From Chloroflexota bacterium (lineage in GTDB: Bacteria > Chloroflexota > Dehalococcoidia > Dehalococcoidales > UBA3254): a stretch of 7,451 nt of DNA. Position 1 is the stretch's first letter. Every line of letters starts with the position of its first letter. The stretch covers positions 1-7,451 of the forward strand of contig JAGDMY010000066.1 in NCBI GenBank assembly GCA_017860765.1, given 5' to 3'. Made by a program: the position numbers and the translations under genes. Of the stretch, positions 1 through 7,451 are shown in pieces. The notes under the pieces are model-generated. The model saw only the letters and a list, made by a program, of their open reading frames with translations, was not told where the DNA came from and ran no database searches.

Positions 1-41
1 TCCGAGTATCTTCTGCTGTCTGAATGATAGAGTCCTGGAAT

Positions 42-329
42 CTACTTCTTCTCTCCCTTAGCAGCGGATTCAGCCTGGTTGAGCTTCTTCATTATTCTGG
101 ATTTACGGCGGGCGGCGTTATTGCGATGTGACCTGCCCTTCTTGGTCTCTTTATCCAGGGCTCGCACCGCTGCTTTGACTTCCGCTCGGGCGGCGTCGAG
201 GTCACCGGAAGAAATGACCCCTTCAGCCTTGGCGACATTAGTCTTGGTCTGGCTGCGTACGGACTTGTTGCCTTCCTTCCGTCTCTCCGCCACGCGCATC
301 TCTTTTTCTGCTGTTCTAGTAGTTGGCAA
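42..329 (-). CDS. rpsT: 30S ribosomal protein S20
   Basis: This is a small, very Lys/Arg-rich protein of 95 residues, the usual size for S20. S20 binds 16S rRNA early in small-subunit assembly. The family signature is the basic N-terminal helix: residues 16-26 read RRKEGNKSVRS, matching the conserved S20 block around NKSVRS, and HRNNAARRKSRI at about 68-79 matches the C-terminal helix. The start is a TTG at 327-329, decided by an AGGAGGT Shine-Dalgarno at 334-340 four bases upstream. The only internal ATG (residue 11) would remove part of the conserved N-terminus. The gene lies 69 bases downstream of rel on the same strand, with no terminator between them and a candidate promoter of its own, so it may be made from both transcripts. 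A UUG start is also known for E. coli rpsT, where it takes part in autogenous control; whether that applies here is inference. No terminator is visible in the 41 bases left after its stop. Confidence 0.96.
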   Translation of the reverse strand: MPTTRTAEKEMRVAERRKEGNKSVRSQTKTNVAKAEGVISSGDLDAARAEVKAAVRALDKETKKGRSHRNNAARRKSRIMKKLNQAESAAKGEKK

Positions 330-333
330 GATT

Positions 334-340
334 ACCTCCT
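334..340 (-). promoter_or_regulatory. rpsT ribosome binding site deciding a TTG start
   Basis: On the minus strand this reads AGGAGGT, a near-perfect Shine-Dalgarno. It lies four bases before the TTG at 329-327 and fixes that codon as the S20 start. The spacing is on the short side. Confidence 0.85.
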
Positions 341-367
341 GATCGATTCTCCCACGTACCTTCTGTA

Positions 368-396
368 ATCCTATCGTTTTTTGTATATTTTATCAA
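368..396 (-). promoter_or_regulatory. Candidate sigma70-type promoter for rpsT
   Basis: On the minus strand TTGATA (391-396, five of six to the -35 consensus) is followed after 17 bases by TAGGAT (368-373, four of six to the -10 consensus). It sits in the short AT-rich gap just after the rel stop codon. The predicted start near 361 would give a leader of about 31 bases. This is read by eye and not supported by any measurement. Confidence 0.5.
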
Positions 397-398
397 AT

Positions 399-2573
399 TT
401 ACAGGCTGGCACTTCCCGGGAGCAATGACTTCAGGACCGTCTCATCACCGACGCGGCTGACACCAATTACTCCCCGCACCCCCTCGATCTTCTCCATGAT
501 CCTGGACAACTGGGCCAGGCCTTTCGTTTCCAGATTAAGTAAAGTGGAGGTGGTGTGGTCATCCCGATTGGCGAAGCTGACCGAGGTGATATTGACCTTT
601 TCTTCAGCCACCACGCTGGTGATATCCCGAACCAGTCCTACCCTGTCCCAGGCTTCCACCTGGACTCTGGCAGGAAAAACGGCCTCTGCCTGGCCCCAGT
701 CCACCTCGATCAATCTCTCTTTTTCCCGCTCGTGGATCACATTGGGGCAGTCCTGCTTATGAACGGTCACGCCCCGGCTGCGCGTAATGTAGCCGATGAT
801 GGCATCACCGGGCATGGGATGGCAGCATTCTCCCAGTCGGGTCAGCATATCACCCACCCCCAGCACCTTGATAACCGTGGGTTCAGACCTGGCCGTAGCC
901 GTGACTACCTTGGCGGGCTCGGCCCCTGACACCAGCCGCATGACGACCGTGTGAGCGCTGATGCCGCCGTAGCCCACTGCCGCCAGAAAATCCTCGGTAT
1001 CGTCATATTTAAAGAGCCTGGCCATTTCATCTTTATCTGGAAACTTCAACCCCAGGCGTTTAAGCTCTTTTTCCAGTAATTCCCGCCCGCGTTCAATATT
1101 CTCATGGCGCTTTTGCTTCTTGAACCACTGGCGTATCTTTTCACGGGCTCCCGAAGTGTTGACATAGCCCAGGTTCGGCCGCAGCCAGTCCTGACTGGGC
1201 CCCTTGCCCCCTTTGACAGTCATGATTTCCACGACGTCGCCGTTGTTCAAACGATAGTTCAGCGGCACCAGCTTGCCGTTCACCTTAGCCCCTACACAGT
1301 GATGGCCCAGCTCGGTATGGACGCGGTAAGCAAAATCCAGGGGAGTGGACCCGCGGGGCAGGTCCTTGATTTCGCCCTTGGGGGTGTAGACAAAGACCTG
1401 GTCATTGAAAATATCGGTCTTGACTGACTCCAGAAATTCTTCGGCCCCGCTGAACTCCCTGTGCCAGTCAATCAACTGGCGCAGCCAGGAGATCCTTTCT
1501 TCGAAGCGGATATCCCCTCTCTCTCCCTCTTTGTAGCGCCAGTGTGCTGCCACCCCATATTCCGCCACGTGGTGCATTTCATAGGTGCGGATTTGCAGCT
1601 CCAGAGGAGTGGTCCCCAGGCACATTACTGTGGTATGCAGCGACTGGTAGCCGTTAGGTTTAGGATTGGCGATATAGTCATCGAACTCATCCGGCATGGG
1701 ATGCCACAGGGTATGGACCACGCCCAGAGCGTTGTAGCAATCGGCGACGGTCGTAACCAGAACCCTGAGGGCCAGCAGGTCATGGATATCGTCGAAATGC
1801 TTCCCGATGGCCTCATACCTCTGCATCTTCTGGAAAATGCTGTAGATATGCTTCGGACGGCCTGTGATCTCCGCTTTCAGCCCGACCTTCTCGAACTCGT
1901 CCTTCAGGGTCTGAATGACCTGGGTGATGAAGTTTTCCCGCTGGACCCGGCGGGCGGCCAAAAGCTTGGCGATTTGCTTATATTTCTCGGGCTCGATGTA
2001 GCGGAATGAGAGGTCCTCCAGCTGCCATTTTAATTCCCAGATGCCGAGCCGATGGGCCAGGGGGGCATATATTTCCATGGTCTCTTGAGCGATGCTGCGC
2101 TGTTTAGGCGGCGGCATGACGTGCAGCGTTTGCATATTATGCAGGCGATCGGCCAGCTTAATGAAGACCACCCGGATATCTTCGGCCATGGCCACGAGCA
2201 TCTTGCGCAGATTTTTAGCCTGGGACTCGCGGCGCGCGATGTCTTCGCCTGCCCAGGCTATCTTGCCCAGGCGGGTAACTCCGTCCACCAACCTGGCTAC
2301 CTCAGCTCCGAAGCGAGTCTCAATATCGATAATGGAGACCCCGCAGTTCTCCGGCACATCATGCAGCAGGGCCGCCGCCAGGGAACCGGCATCCAGTTGC
2401 AGCTCAGCCAGCGTCAGGGCAATCTGCAGTGGGTGTTCTATATACGGCTCGCCGGAAAGGCGTGTCTGTCCCTCGTGGGCTTTGGCGGAAAAATCATAAG
2501 CATCCTGGATTAAAGCCATCTTGTCCGGAGGCAGATAGGCTTTCGCCTTTTCAATAAGTCGTTCTATGCTCAT
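399..2573 (-). CDS. rel: RelA/SpoT-family (p)ppGpp synthetase/hydrolase
   Basis: This long RSH enzyme (724 residues) makes and/or degrades the stringent-response alarmone (p)ppGpp in the cytosol, working with the ribosome. Domains in order: HD hydrolase (about 25-195) with metal ligands H47, H71, D72 and D142; synthetase (about 236-345) with G-loop GRPKHIYS, D265 in DIHDLL, Y309 in NGYQSLH and E325 in LELQIRT; TGS (about 387-450); a helical region; a zinc-finger-like domain with C583, C584 and C609; and a C-terminal ACT domain (about 633-724). Length and order are those of bifunctional Rel. Two motifs are odd. The hydrolase HDxxED box reads HDVPEN (N76), and the synthetase carries EFDD (296-299), the acidic form typical of monofunctional RelA, instead of RFKD. 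Hydrolase activity is therefore uncertain. The ATG at 2573 is preceded by GGTGG at a suitable distance. The gene is divergent from hisS and followed by rpsT. Confidence 0.96.
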   Translation of the reverse strand: MSIERLIEKAKAYLPPDKMALIQDAYDFSAKAHEGQTRLSGEPYIEHPLQIALTLAELQLDAGSLAAALLHDVPENCGVSIIDIETRFGAEVARLVDGVTRLGKIAWAGEDIARRESQAKNLRKMLVAMAEDIRVVFIKLADRLHNMQTLHVMPPPKQRSIAQETMEIYAPLAHRLGIWELKWQLEDLSFRYIEPEKYKQIAKLLAARRVQRENFITQVIQTLKDEFEKVGLKAEITGRPKHIYSIFQKMQRYEAIGKHFDDIHDLLALRVLVTTVADCYNALGVVHTLWHPMPDEFDDYIANPKPNGYQSLHTTVMCLGTTPLELQIRTYEMHHVAEYGVAAHWRYKEGERGDIRFEERISWLRQLIDWHREFSGAEEFLESVKTDIFNDQVFVYTPKGEIKDLPRGSTPLDFAYRVHTELGHHCVGAKVNGKLVPLNYRLNNGDVVEIMTVKGGKGPSQDWLRPNLGYVNTSGAREKIRQWFKKQKRHENIERGRELLEKELKRLGLKFPDKDEMARLFKYDDTEDFLAAVGYGGISAHTVVMRLVSGAEPAKVVTATARSEPTVIKVLGVGDMLTRLGECCHPMPGDAIIGYITRSRGVTVHKQDCPNVIHEREKERLIEVDWGQAEAVFPARVQVEAWDRVGLVRDITSVVAEEKVNITSVSFANRDDHTTSTLLNLETKGLAQLSRIMEKIEGVRGVIGVSRVGDETVLKSLLPGSASL

Positions 2574-2595
2574 AATGATCCACCGTTGTAGTTAT

Positions 2596-2625
2596 AGTAT
2601 AACCCAATCTAAATACCAGCGTAAA
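2596..2625 (-). promoter_or_regulatory. Candidate promoter for rel
   Basis: On the minus strand TTTACG (2620-2625, four of six) and TATACT (2596-2601, five of six) are separated by 18 bases. The expected start near 2589 leaves a very short leader of about 16 bases that still contains the GGTGG (2580-2584) ribosome binding site. Two AAATACC words lie in and beside this promoter. The call is by consensus matching only. Confidence 0.5.
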
Positions 2626-2636
2626 ATACCTTTCCC

Positions 2637-2665
2637 TTTACAAATCTGACCTTCTAATGTATTCT
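2637..2665 (+). promoter_or_regulatory. Candidate promoter for hisS
   Basis: TTTACA (2637-2642, five of six) is followed after 17 bases by TATTCT (2660-2665, four of six). The expected start near 2672 gives a leader of under 30 bases, far too short for a T-box, so tRNA-sensing attenuation of hisS is not supported. Its -35 lies 11 bases from the -35 of the divergent rel promoter. Confidence 0.45.
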
Positions 2666-2685
2666 GAATTTTGAAATACCTGAAT

Positions 2686-2690
2686 AGGAG
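2686..2690 (+). promoter_or_regulatory. hisS ribosome binding site that decides the start
   Basis: AGGAG at 2686-2690 overlaps the first possible start codon (GTG at 2690) and so cannot serve it. It lies eight bases before the in-frame TTG at 2699, an ideal spacing. There are no other in-frame choices, since a TGA stop lies at 2681. Confidence 0.65.
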
Positions 2691-2698
2691 TGGCCAAT

Positions 2699-3952
2699 TT
2701 GTTCCAGGCTCCACGCGGCACGACCGATATTCTGCCCGAAGACCAGGCCTACTGGCGTTATGTCCTGCAAAAGGCCGCAGCCGTTTCCCAGCTTTACGGC
2801 TACCGGCAAATTGATACCCCTGTTTTCGAAGATACCGGGCTCTTCACCCGCAGCGTGGGTGAGGAAACGGACATCGTCCAGAAGGAGATGTATACCCTCG
2901 AAGACCGGGGAGGCAGCCAGCTGACACTGCGCCCCGAGGGTACCGCCCCGGTTTGCCGGGCTTACCTGGAACACGGCATGCAAAACCTGCCTCAGCCCGT
3001 GAAACTGTATTATAACTTCGCCCTGTACCGTTATGAACGACCCCAGGCCGGCAGGTTCCGCGAGTTCCACCAGTTCGGCTGCGAGGCCATCGGGGAAGTC
3101 GACCCGGCGCTGGATGCTGAAGTGATTGATATGGCCTGGCAGTTTTTCTTTTCCCTGGGCCTGGTCCAGCTGCGTCTGAAAATTAATAGCATCGGCTGTA
3201 AGGGCTGCCGACCGGCATATTTAGCCCGGGTCAAAGATTATTATGCGGCCTGTCTGCGGGAGCTCTGCCCGGACTGCCGGGCACGTCTCGAGAGAAACCC
3301 ACTGCGCCTGCTGGACTGTAAGAATCCCTCGTGCCAGCAAATAGCCAGTGCTGCCCCCCGGAGCTACGAAAATCTATGCCCGGAATGCGCCGGGCATTTT
3401 GCTCAGCTGCAAAGATATCTGAGCTTGTTAAACCTGCCCTTTGAGGTTGACCACTGCCTGGTCCGCGGACTGGACTACTATACCCGCACGGTTTTTGAAA
3501 TCCAGCCGGAAACGGAAGGCGCCCAGAACACCCTGGGTGCCGGAGGGCGTTATGACGACCTGATTGAGGAACTGGGCGGCAGGCCTACTCCGGCACTCGG
3601 CTTTGCCGCCGGGATCGAGCGCATCATCGTCAATCTTAAGAAACAGAACCAGAACGTACCCCCTTCGCCCGACCCGCTGGTCTATATCGCCTTCCTGGGC
3701 GACGAGGCCCGCAATCGAGCGCTGAAGCTGGCAGGCGATCTGCGGAGGGAAGGGCTCAGTGTGATCCAGTCCCTCGGTAGTAAAAGTCTCAAGTCCCAGC
3801 TCAGGCAGGCCAATACCCTGGGAGCCCGCTATACCGCTATTCTCGGTGAGGAAGAAATCCAGGCCGGCACGGTTCAATTGAGGGAAATGGGTACCTCCCG
3901 GCAACAGGCCCTGCCGCTTGCTCAACTGGCGGAGGTCTTGAAGGGGAGTTGA
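2699..3952 (+). CDS. hisS: Histidyl-tRNA synthetase
   Basis: This class II aminoacyl-tRNA synthetase charges tRNA-His with histidine, using ATP, in the cytosol. Numbered from the TTG at 2699 (417 residues), it shows the N-terminal PRGTTDILP, RPEGTA (78-83), motif 2 with YRYERPQAGRFREFHQFG (110-127), the HisRS-specific LVRGLDYYTRT (254-264), GAGGRYDD, motif 3 GFAAGIERI (301-309) and a C-terminal anticodon-binding domain (about 327-417). The insertion domain between the catalytic halves is cysteine-rich, with pairs C167/C170, C190/C193, C207/C212 and C227/C230, which suggests a zinc-binding version. I recall similar cysteines in clostridial HisRS. The start could instead be the GTG at 2690 (three residues more), but the Shine-Dalgarno favours TTG. 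It is divergent from rel and leads an operon with the nitroreductase gene 14 bases downstream. Confidence 0.97.
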   Translation: MFQAPRGTTDILPEDQAYWRYVLQKAAAVSQLYGYRQIDTPVFEDTGLFTRSVGEETDIVQKEMYTLEDRGGSQLTLRPEGTAPVCRAYLEHGMQNLPQPVKLYYNFALYRYERPQAGRFREFHQFGCEAIGEVDPALDAEVIDMAWQFFFSLGLVQLRLKINSIGCKGCRPAYLARVKDYYAACLRELCPDCRARLERNPLRLLDCKNPSCQQIASAAPRSYENLCPECAGHFAQLQRYLSLLNLPFEVDHCLVRGLDYYTRTVFEIQPETEGAQNTLGAGGRYDDLIEELGGRPTPALGFAAGIERIIVNLKKQNQNVPPSPDPLVYIAFLGDEARNRALKLAGDLRREGLSVIQSLGSKSLKSQLRQANTLGARYTAILGEEEIQAGTVQLREMGTSRQQALPLAQLAEVLKGS

Positions 3953-3958
3953 AAGGAG
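3952..3958 (+). promoter_or_regulatory. Ribosome binding site of the nitroreductase gene
   Basis: AAAGGAG begins on the last base of the hisS stop codon and lies eight bases before ATG 3967. It selects that start over the in-frame TTG at 3949. Confidence 0.8.
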
Positions 3959-3966
3959 CAATATTT

Positions 3967-4632
3967 ATGGATACCATCCAGGCTATTCTATCACGGCATA
4001 GCGTCCGTAGTTTCAAATCTGACCCTGTTCCCAGGGAAATCATCTGGAAAATCCTCGAGGCCGCCAACCGCTGTCCTTCCACCGCCAATACCCGGCCCTG
4101 GCAGGTGTACGTGGCGGGAGGGGAGGTTCTGGATAAGATCCGCCAGGCTATGTCAGCCAGGTTTGCCTGTGGTGAATCCATCCGGCCGGATATACCCTTG
4201 ACCCTGGAATGGCCCCCGGCCCTCAAAGCCAGGATAGACCAGAACAGGGGAGAACGCTTTAAAGTACTGGGCATAGACCGCCAGGACAAAGCCGCCTTGA
4301 AAGCCAATCAGGGACTAAACTATCTCTTCTTCGGAGCACCGGTGGCGATTTTTCTGTGTATGGAACGCTCACTGGGGTACTGGTCGATTTTTGATCTGGG
4401 TGCGCTTACCCAAACCATCCTGCTGGCGGCGACCCATTACGGGCTGGGCTCCATACCCGCCTTGAATTTTGTGGGCTACCCTGACATCATCCGGCAGGAA
4501 CTGCAGATTCCGGAAAGCCTGACGCTGGTGTTTGGCATCGCGCTGGGGTACCCTGATCCGGAGGACCCCATTAATCAATACCGCAGCGCACGGCAGCCTC
4601 TCCAAGAAATTGCCACTTTCAAGGGATTATAG
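3967..4632 (+). CDS. Nitroreductase-family flavoprotein
   Basis: The 221-residue protein belongs to the FMN-dependent nitroreductase family, cytosolic and usually dimeric enzymes that use NAD(P)H to reduce nitro compounds, quinones or other acceptors. Family marks are RHSVRSF at 10-16 (phosphate end of FMN), PSTANTRPW at 37-45 (isoalloxazine contacts; the usual form is PSxxNxQPW, here with Arg for Gln), FFGAPVAIFL at 121-130, DLGALTQTILLAATHYGLGS at 143-162 and GIALGYPDP at 190-198. Residues 66-115 form a longer, less conserved middle segment. The substrate cannot be read from sequence, and related folds include enzymes with quite different reactions. ATG 3967 is chosen because AAAGGAG at 3952-3958 sits eight bases before it. 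An in-frame TTG at 3949 overlaps the hisS stop and lacks a binding site. The 14-base gap from hisS suggests co-transcription. Confidence 0.9.
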   Translation: MDTIQAILSRHSVRSFKSDPVPREIIWKILEAANRCPSTANTRPWQVYVAGGEVLDKIRQAMSARFACGESIRPDIPLTLEWPPALKARIDQNRGERFKVLGIDRQDKAALKANQGLNYLFFGAPVAIFLCMERSLGYWSIFDLGALTQTILLAATHYGLGSIPALNFVGYPDIIRQELQIPESLTLVFGIALGYPDPEDPINQYRSARQPLQEIATFKGL

Positions 4633-4658
4633 CGCGCTGACAGGGGCACTTATTTAGA

Positions 4659-4687
4659 TTCACTTTATAGCTGAAATATGCTATAAT
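4659..4687 (+). promoter_or_regulatory. Strong candidate gyrB promoter with extended -10
   Basis: TATAAT (4682-4687) is a perfect -10, and TGC directly before it gives the extended TGn motif. TTCACT (4659-4664, four of six) lies 17 bases upstream as the -35. This is the best promoter match in the window. Transcription would start at about 4692-4695, leaving a leader of about 140 bases before gyrB that contains a hairpin and a 43-codon open frame. Confidence 0.7.
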
Positions 4688-4723
4688 ACTTAAGATGGTT
4701 CAACAAGTATCCCTCGTAACTGA

Positions 4724-4767
4724 AAAGGCCTTTCTTGCCCGTTCTAGAAGCCAAAGCGAAAGCCTTT
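4724..4767 (+). terminator. Bulged hairpin with T-rich tail in the gyrB leader
   Basis: AAAGGCCTTTC (4724-4734) pairs with GAAAGCCTTT (4758-4767) as ten base pairs with one bulged C, around a 23-base loop, and is followed by ATTTTCC. It could be the Rho-independent terminator of the hisS-nitroreductase operon. Because it lies downstream of the gyrB promoter, it would also act on gyrB transcripts, as an attenuator. The large loop and interrupted T-tract make it weak as a plain terminator. TGGTT at 4696-4700 and AACCA at 4789-4793 could add an outer stem. Confidence 0.4.
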
Positions 4768-4817
4768 ATTTTCCAGTCCTATCTTTTAAACCACCGTATT
4801 CAAATTTCATCAATTTT

Positions 4818-4823
4818 AGGGGG
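4818..4823 (+). promoter_or_regulatory. gyrB ribosome binding site
   Basis: AGGGGG lies nine bases before the gyrB ATG and fixes the start. It is also the last sense codons (Arg-Gly) of the upstream 43-codon frame, so translation of that frame would run over it. Confidence 0.65.
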
Positions 4824-4826
4824 TAA

Positions 4827-6773
<1,947 letters not shown>

Positions 6774-6797
6774 GGCTTTTTAAGTTTGACAACCTGA

Positions 6798-6832
6798 GCC
6801 CTCCACTCGCCATAAAGCATCGAGTGGAGGGC
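6798..6832. terminator. Shared terminator hairpin between gyrB and nadD
   Basis: GCCCTCCACTCG (6798-6809) and CGAGTGGAGGGC (6821-6832) form a perfect 12-bp stem around an 11-base loop. An extra A-T pair (6797/6833) can extend it. On the plus strand it is followed by TTGTTACTTAT, a moderate T-tract, 24 bases after the gyrB stop. On the minus strand it lies just beyond the nadD stop, so it probably ends both convergent genes, although the minus-strand T-tract is poor. Confidence 0.85.
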
Positions 6833-6851
6833 TTGTTACTTATAGTTGGCT

Positions 6852-7451
6852 CTATGGTTTAACCTTGTACAGCCTCTTCTGCCGGATATACAGGGCGACG
6901 GCCCGCGGCACCAGGTCATCGATGGGCAGACCCTGGCGTACCCTCTGACGGATATCCGTGGCGCTGATATCAATCCAGGGCTGGTCCATGACCACGGTCC
7001 GCTCTGCAATTCCCGGCAAGTCTTTTTCCAGCAGGCTGATATCCGGGCGGGGGTAGCCGGGGCGGGGAGCAGCCACCAGCCGGCAGAGCTTCAGCAATCT
7101 CTGGGGTTCCTGCCACTGCGGAAGGCTTAAAAGGCTGTCCCACCCCATGATAAAAAATAACTCATCTCCGGTTCCCAGTTGCCTCTTCATTTTAGCCAGG
7201 GTATCCACCGCATAAGAAGGACCGGGTCGCTTTATTTCCATAAGGGAGATTTTAAAATACGGCTTATCGGCAATAGCCAAATTCAGCATATTAACGCGAT
7301 GCTCAGCGGAAGAAATAGAAGAAGAGGATTTAAAATAGGGGCGCCCCGCTGGAATAAAGACCACCTCATTCATATTGAGATAGCGGCAGGCTTCTTCGGC
7401 TACGGCCAGATGCCCCAGGTGGACAGGGTCAAAGGTGCCTCCCAGTATTCC
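6852..7451 (-). CDS. nadD: Nicotinate-nucleotide adenylyltransferase, N-terminus cut by window edge
   Basis: NadD joins nicotinate mononucleotide to AMP from ATP, giving deamido-NAD, in NAD synthesis. The frame is open to the window edge, and the 199 visible residues begin GILGGTFDPVHLGHLAV, the nucleotidyltransferase signature with HxGH (visible residues 11-14). Only the first few residues are missing. Further marks are FIPAG at 32-36, ISSAEHR at 46-52, RPGPSYAVDTL at 75-85, GWDSLLSLPQW at 103-113 and ISATDIR at 162-168 (the ISSTxIR phosphate-binding motif). An ATG at 7373 is internal and would delete the active-site motif, so it is not the start. Length is normal for the family (about 200). 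A serine run (SSSSISS, 42-48) lies in the substrate loop. The gene converges on gyrB and shares its terminator hairpin. Confidence 0.95.
   Translation of the reverse strand, partial: GILGGTFDPVHLGHLAVAEEACRYLNMNEVVFIPAGRPYFKSSSSISSAEHRVNMLNLAIADKPYFKISLMEIKRPGPSYAVDTLAKMKRQLGTGDELFFIMGWDSLLSLPQWQEPQRLLKLCRLVAAPRPGYPRPDISLLEKDLPGIAERTVVMDQPWIDISATDIRQRVRQGLPIDDLVPRAVALYIRQKRLYKVKP

Larger units (their letters stand above)
4695..4826 (+). other. Candidate 43-codon leader ORF upstream of gyrB
   Basis: An ATG at 4695 lies on or within a few bases of the predicted transcription start, so the message would be nearly leaderless. The frame stays open for 43 codons, spans the hairpin at 4724-4767, and ends with TAA at 4824-4826, directly after the AGGGGG Shine-Dalgarno of gyrB and six bases before its ATG. 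The peptide is Ser- and Phe-rich (RSRSQSES in the middle) and resembles nothing I know. It is in the same frame as gyrB. There is no ribosome binding site for it. It could equally be chance openness of an AT-rich leader. Confidence 0.25.

Noticed and set aside
1..41. Gene or terminator after rpsT at the left edge
   Set aside because: Forty-one bases show no clear hairpin, start codon context or coding signal; too little sequence to call.
1461..2009. 182-codon open frame on the plus strand inside rel
   Set aside because: It is antisense to the conserved synthetase domain of rel, and the composition looks like a frame shadow with no recognisable motif.
2666..2698. T-box riboswitch before hisS
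   Set aside because: The predicted leader is under 30 bases and contains no T-box consensus or antiterminator.
3949..3966. Longer nitroreductase start at TTG 3949
   Set aside because: It would overlap the hisS stop and lacks a binding site, while ATG 3967 has AAAGGAG at an ideal distance and begins right at the family N-terminus.
3428..4307. Two overlapping minus-strand frames under hisS and the nitroreductase gene
   Set aside because: Both are antisense to well-supported genes and show no protein-family signal.
6852..7373. nadD starting at ATG 7373
   Set aside because: The frame stays open upstream to the window edge and encodes the GGTFDPVHLGH active-site motif, so this ATG is internal.

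Overview
The window is a compact stretch of bacterial housekeeping chromosome. It holds six protein genes with short AT-rich gaps between them. Coding sequence is moderately GC-rich. The NadD, Rel, HisRS and GyrB sequences, and my recollection that gyrB, a rel gene and hisS lie close together in Dehalococcoides-like genomes, suggest a Chloroflexota member, perhaps Dehalococcoidia. That placement is a judgement from memory, not a search result. I see no mobile element, CRISPR array, rRNA or tRNA.

Layout. On the minus strand, reading from about 2.57 kb down to the left edge, a long RelA/SpoT-type (p)ppGpp enzyme (rel) is followed by rpsT (ribosomal protein S20), which starts with UUG. A 125-bp divergent gap carries two back-to-back candidate promoters, one for rel and one for hisS. 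On the plus strand hisS (histidyl-tRNA synthetase) is followed after 14 bases by a nitroreductase-family flavoprotein gene, probably in one operon. A 200-bp gap then holds a strong extended -10 promoter, a 43-codon open frame, a bulged hairpin and the gyrB ribosome binding site. gyrB (DNA gyrase subunit B) is complete. It ends at a 12-bp perfect hairpin that lies between it and the convergent nadD gene, which is cut by the right edge of the window.

How the genes relate. rel, hisS and rpsT all concern translation and its response to amino-acid shortage: uncharged tRNA, which HisRS helps to prevent, is the classical signal for ppGpp synthesis. gyrB and nadD are general housekeeping genes for DNA topology and NAD synthesis. 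The nitroreductase has no assigned substrate.

I did not find an undescribed multi-gene system, and the genes are conventional. The points that merit a second look are the unusual active-site signatures of Rel (an EFDD synthetase motif together with HDxxEN in the hydrolase), the gyrB leader (a near-leaderless small frame spanning a possible attenuator and ending at the gyrB Shine-Dalgarno), the tightly packed divergent rel/hisS promoters with a repeated AAATACC word, and a Tyr in place of the usual Asp in the GyrB ATPase motif.
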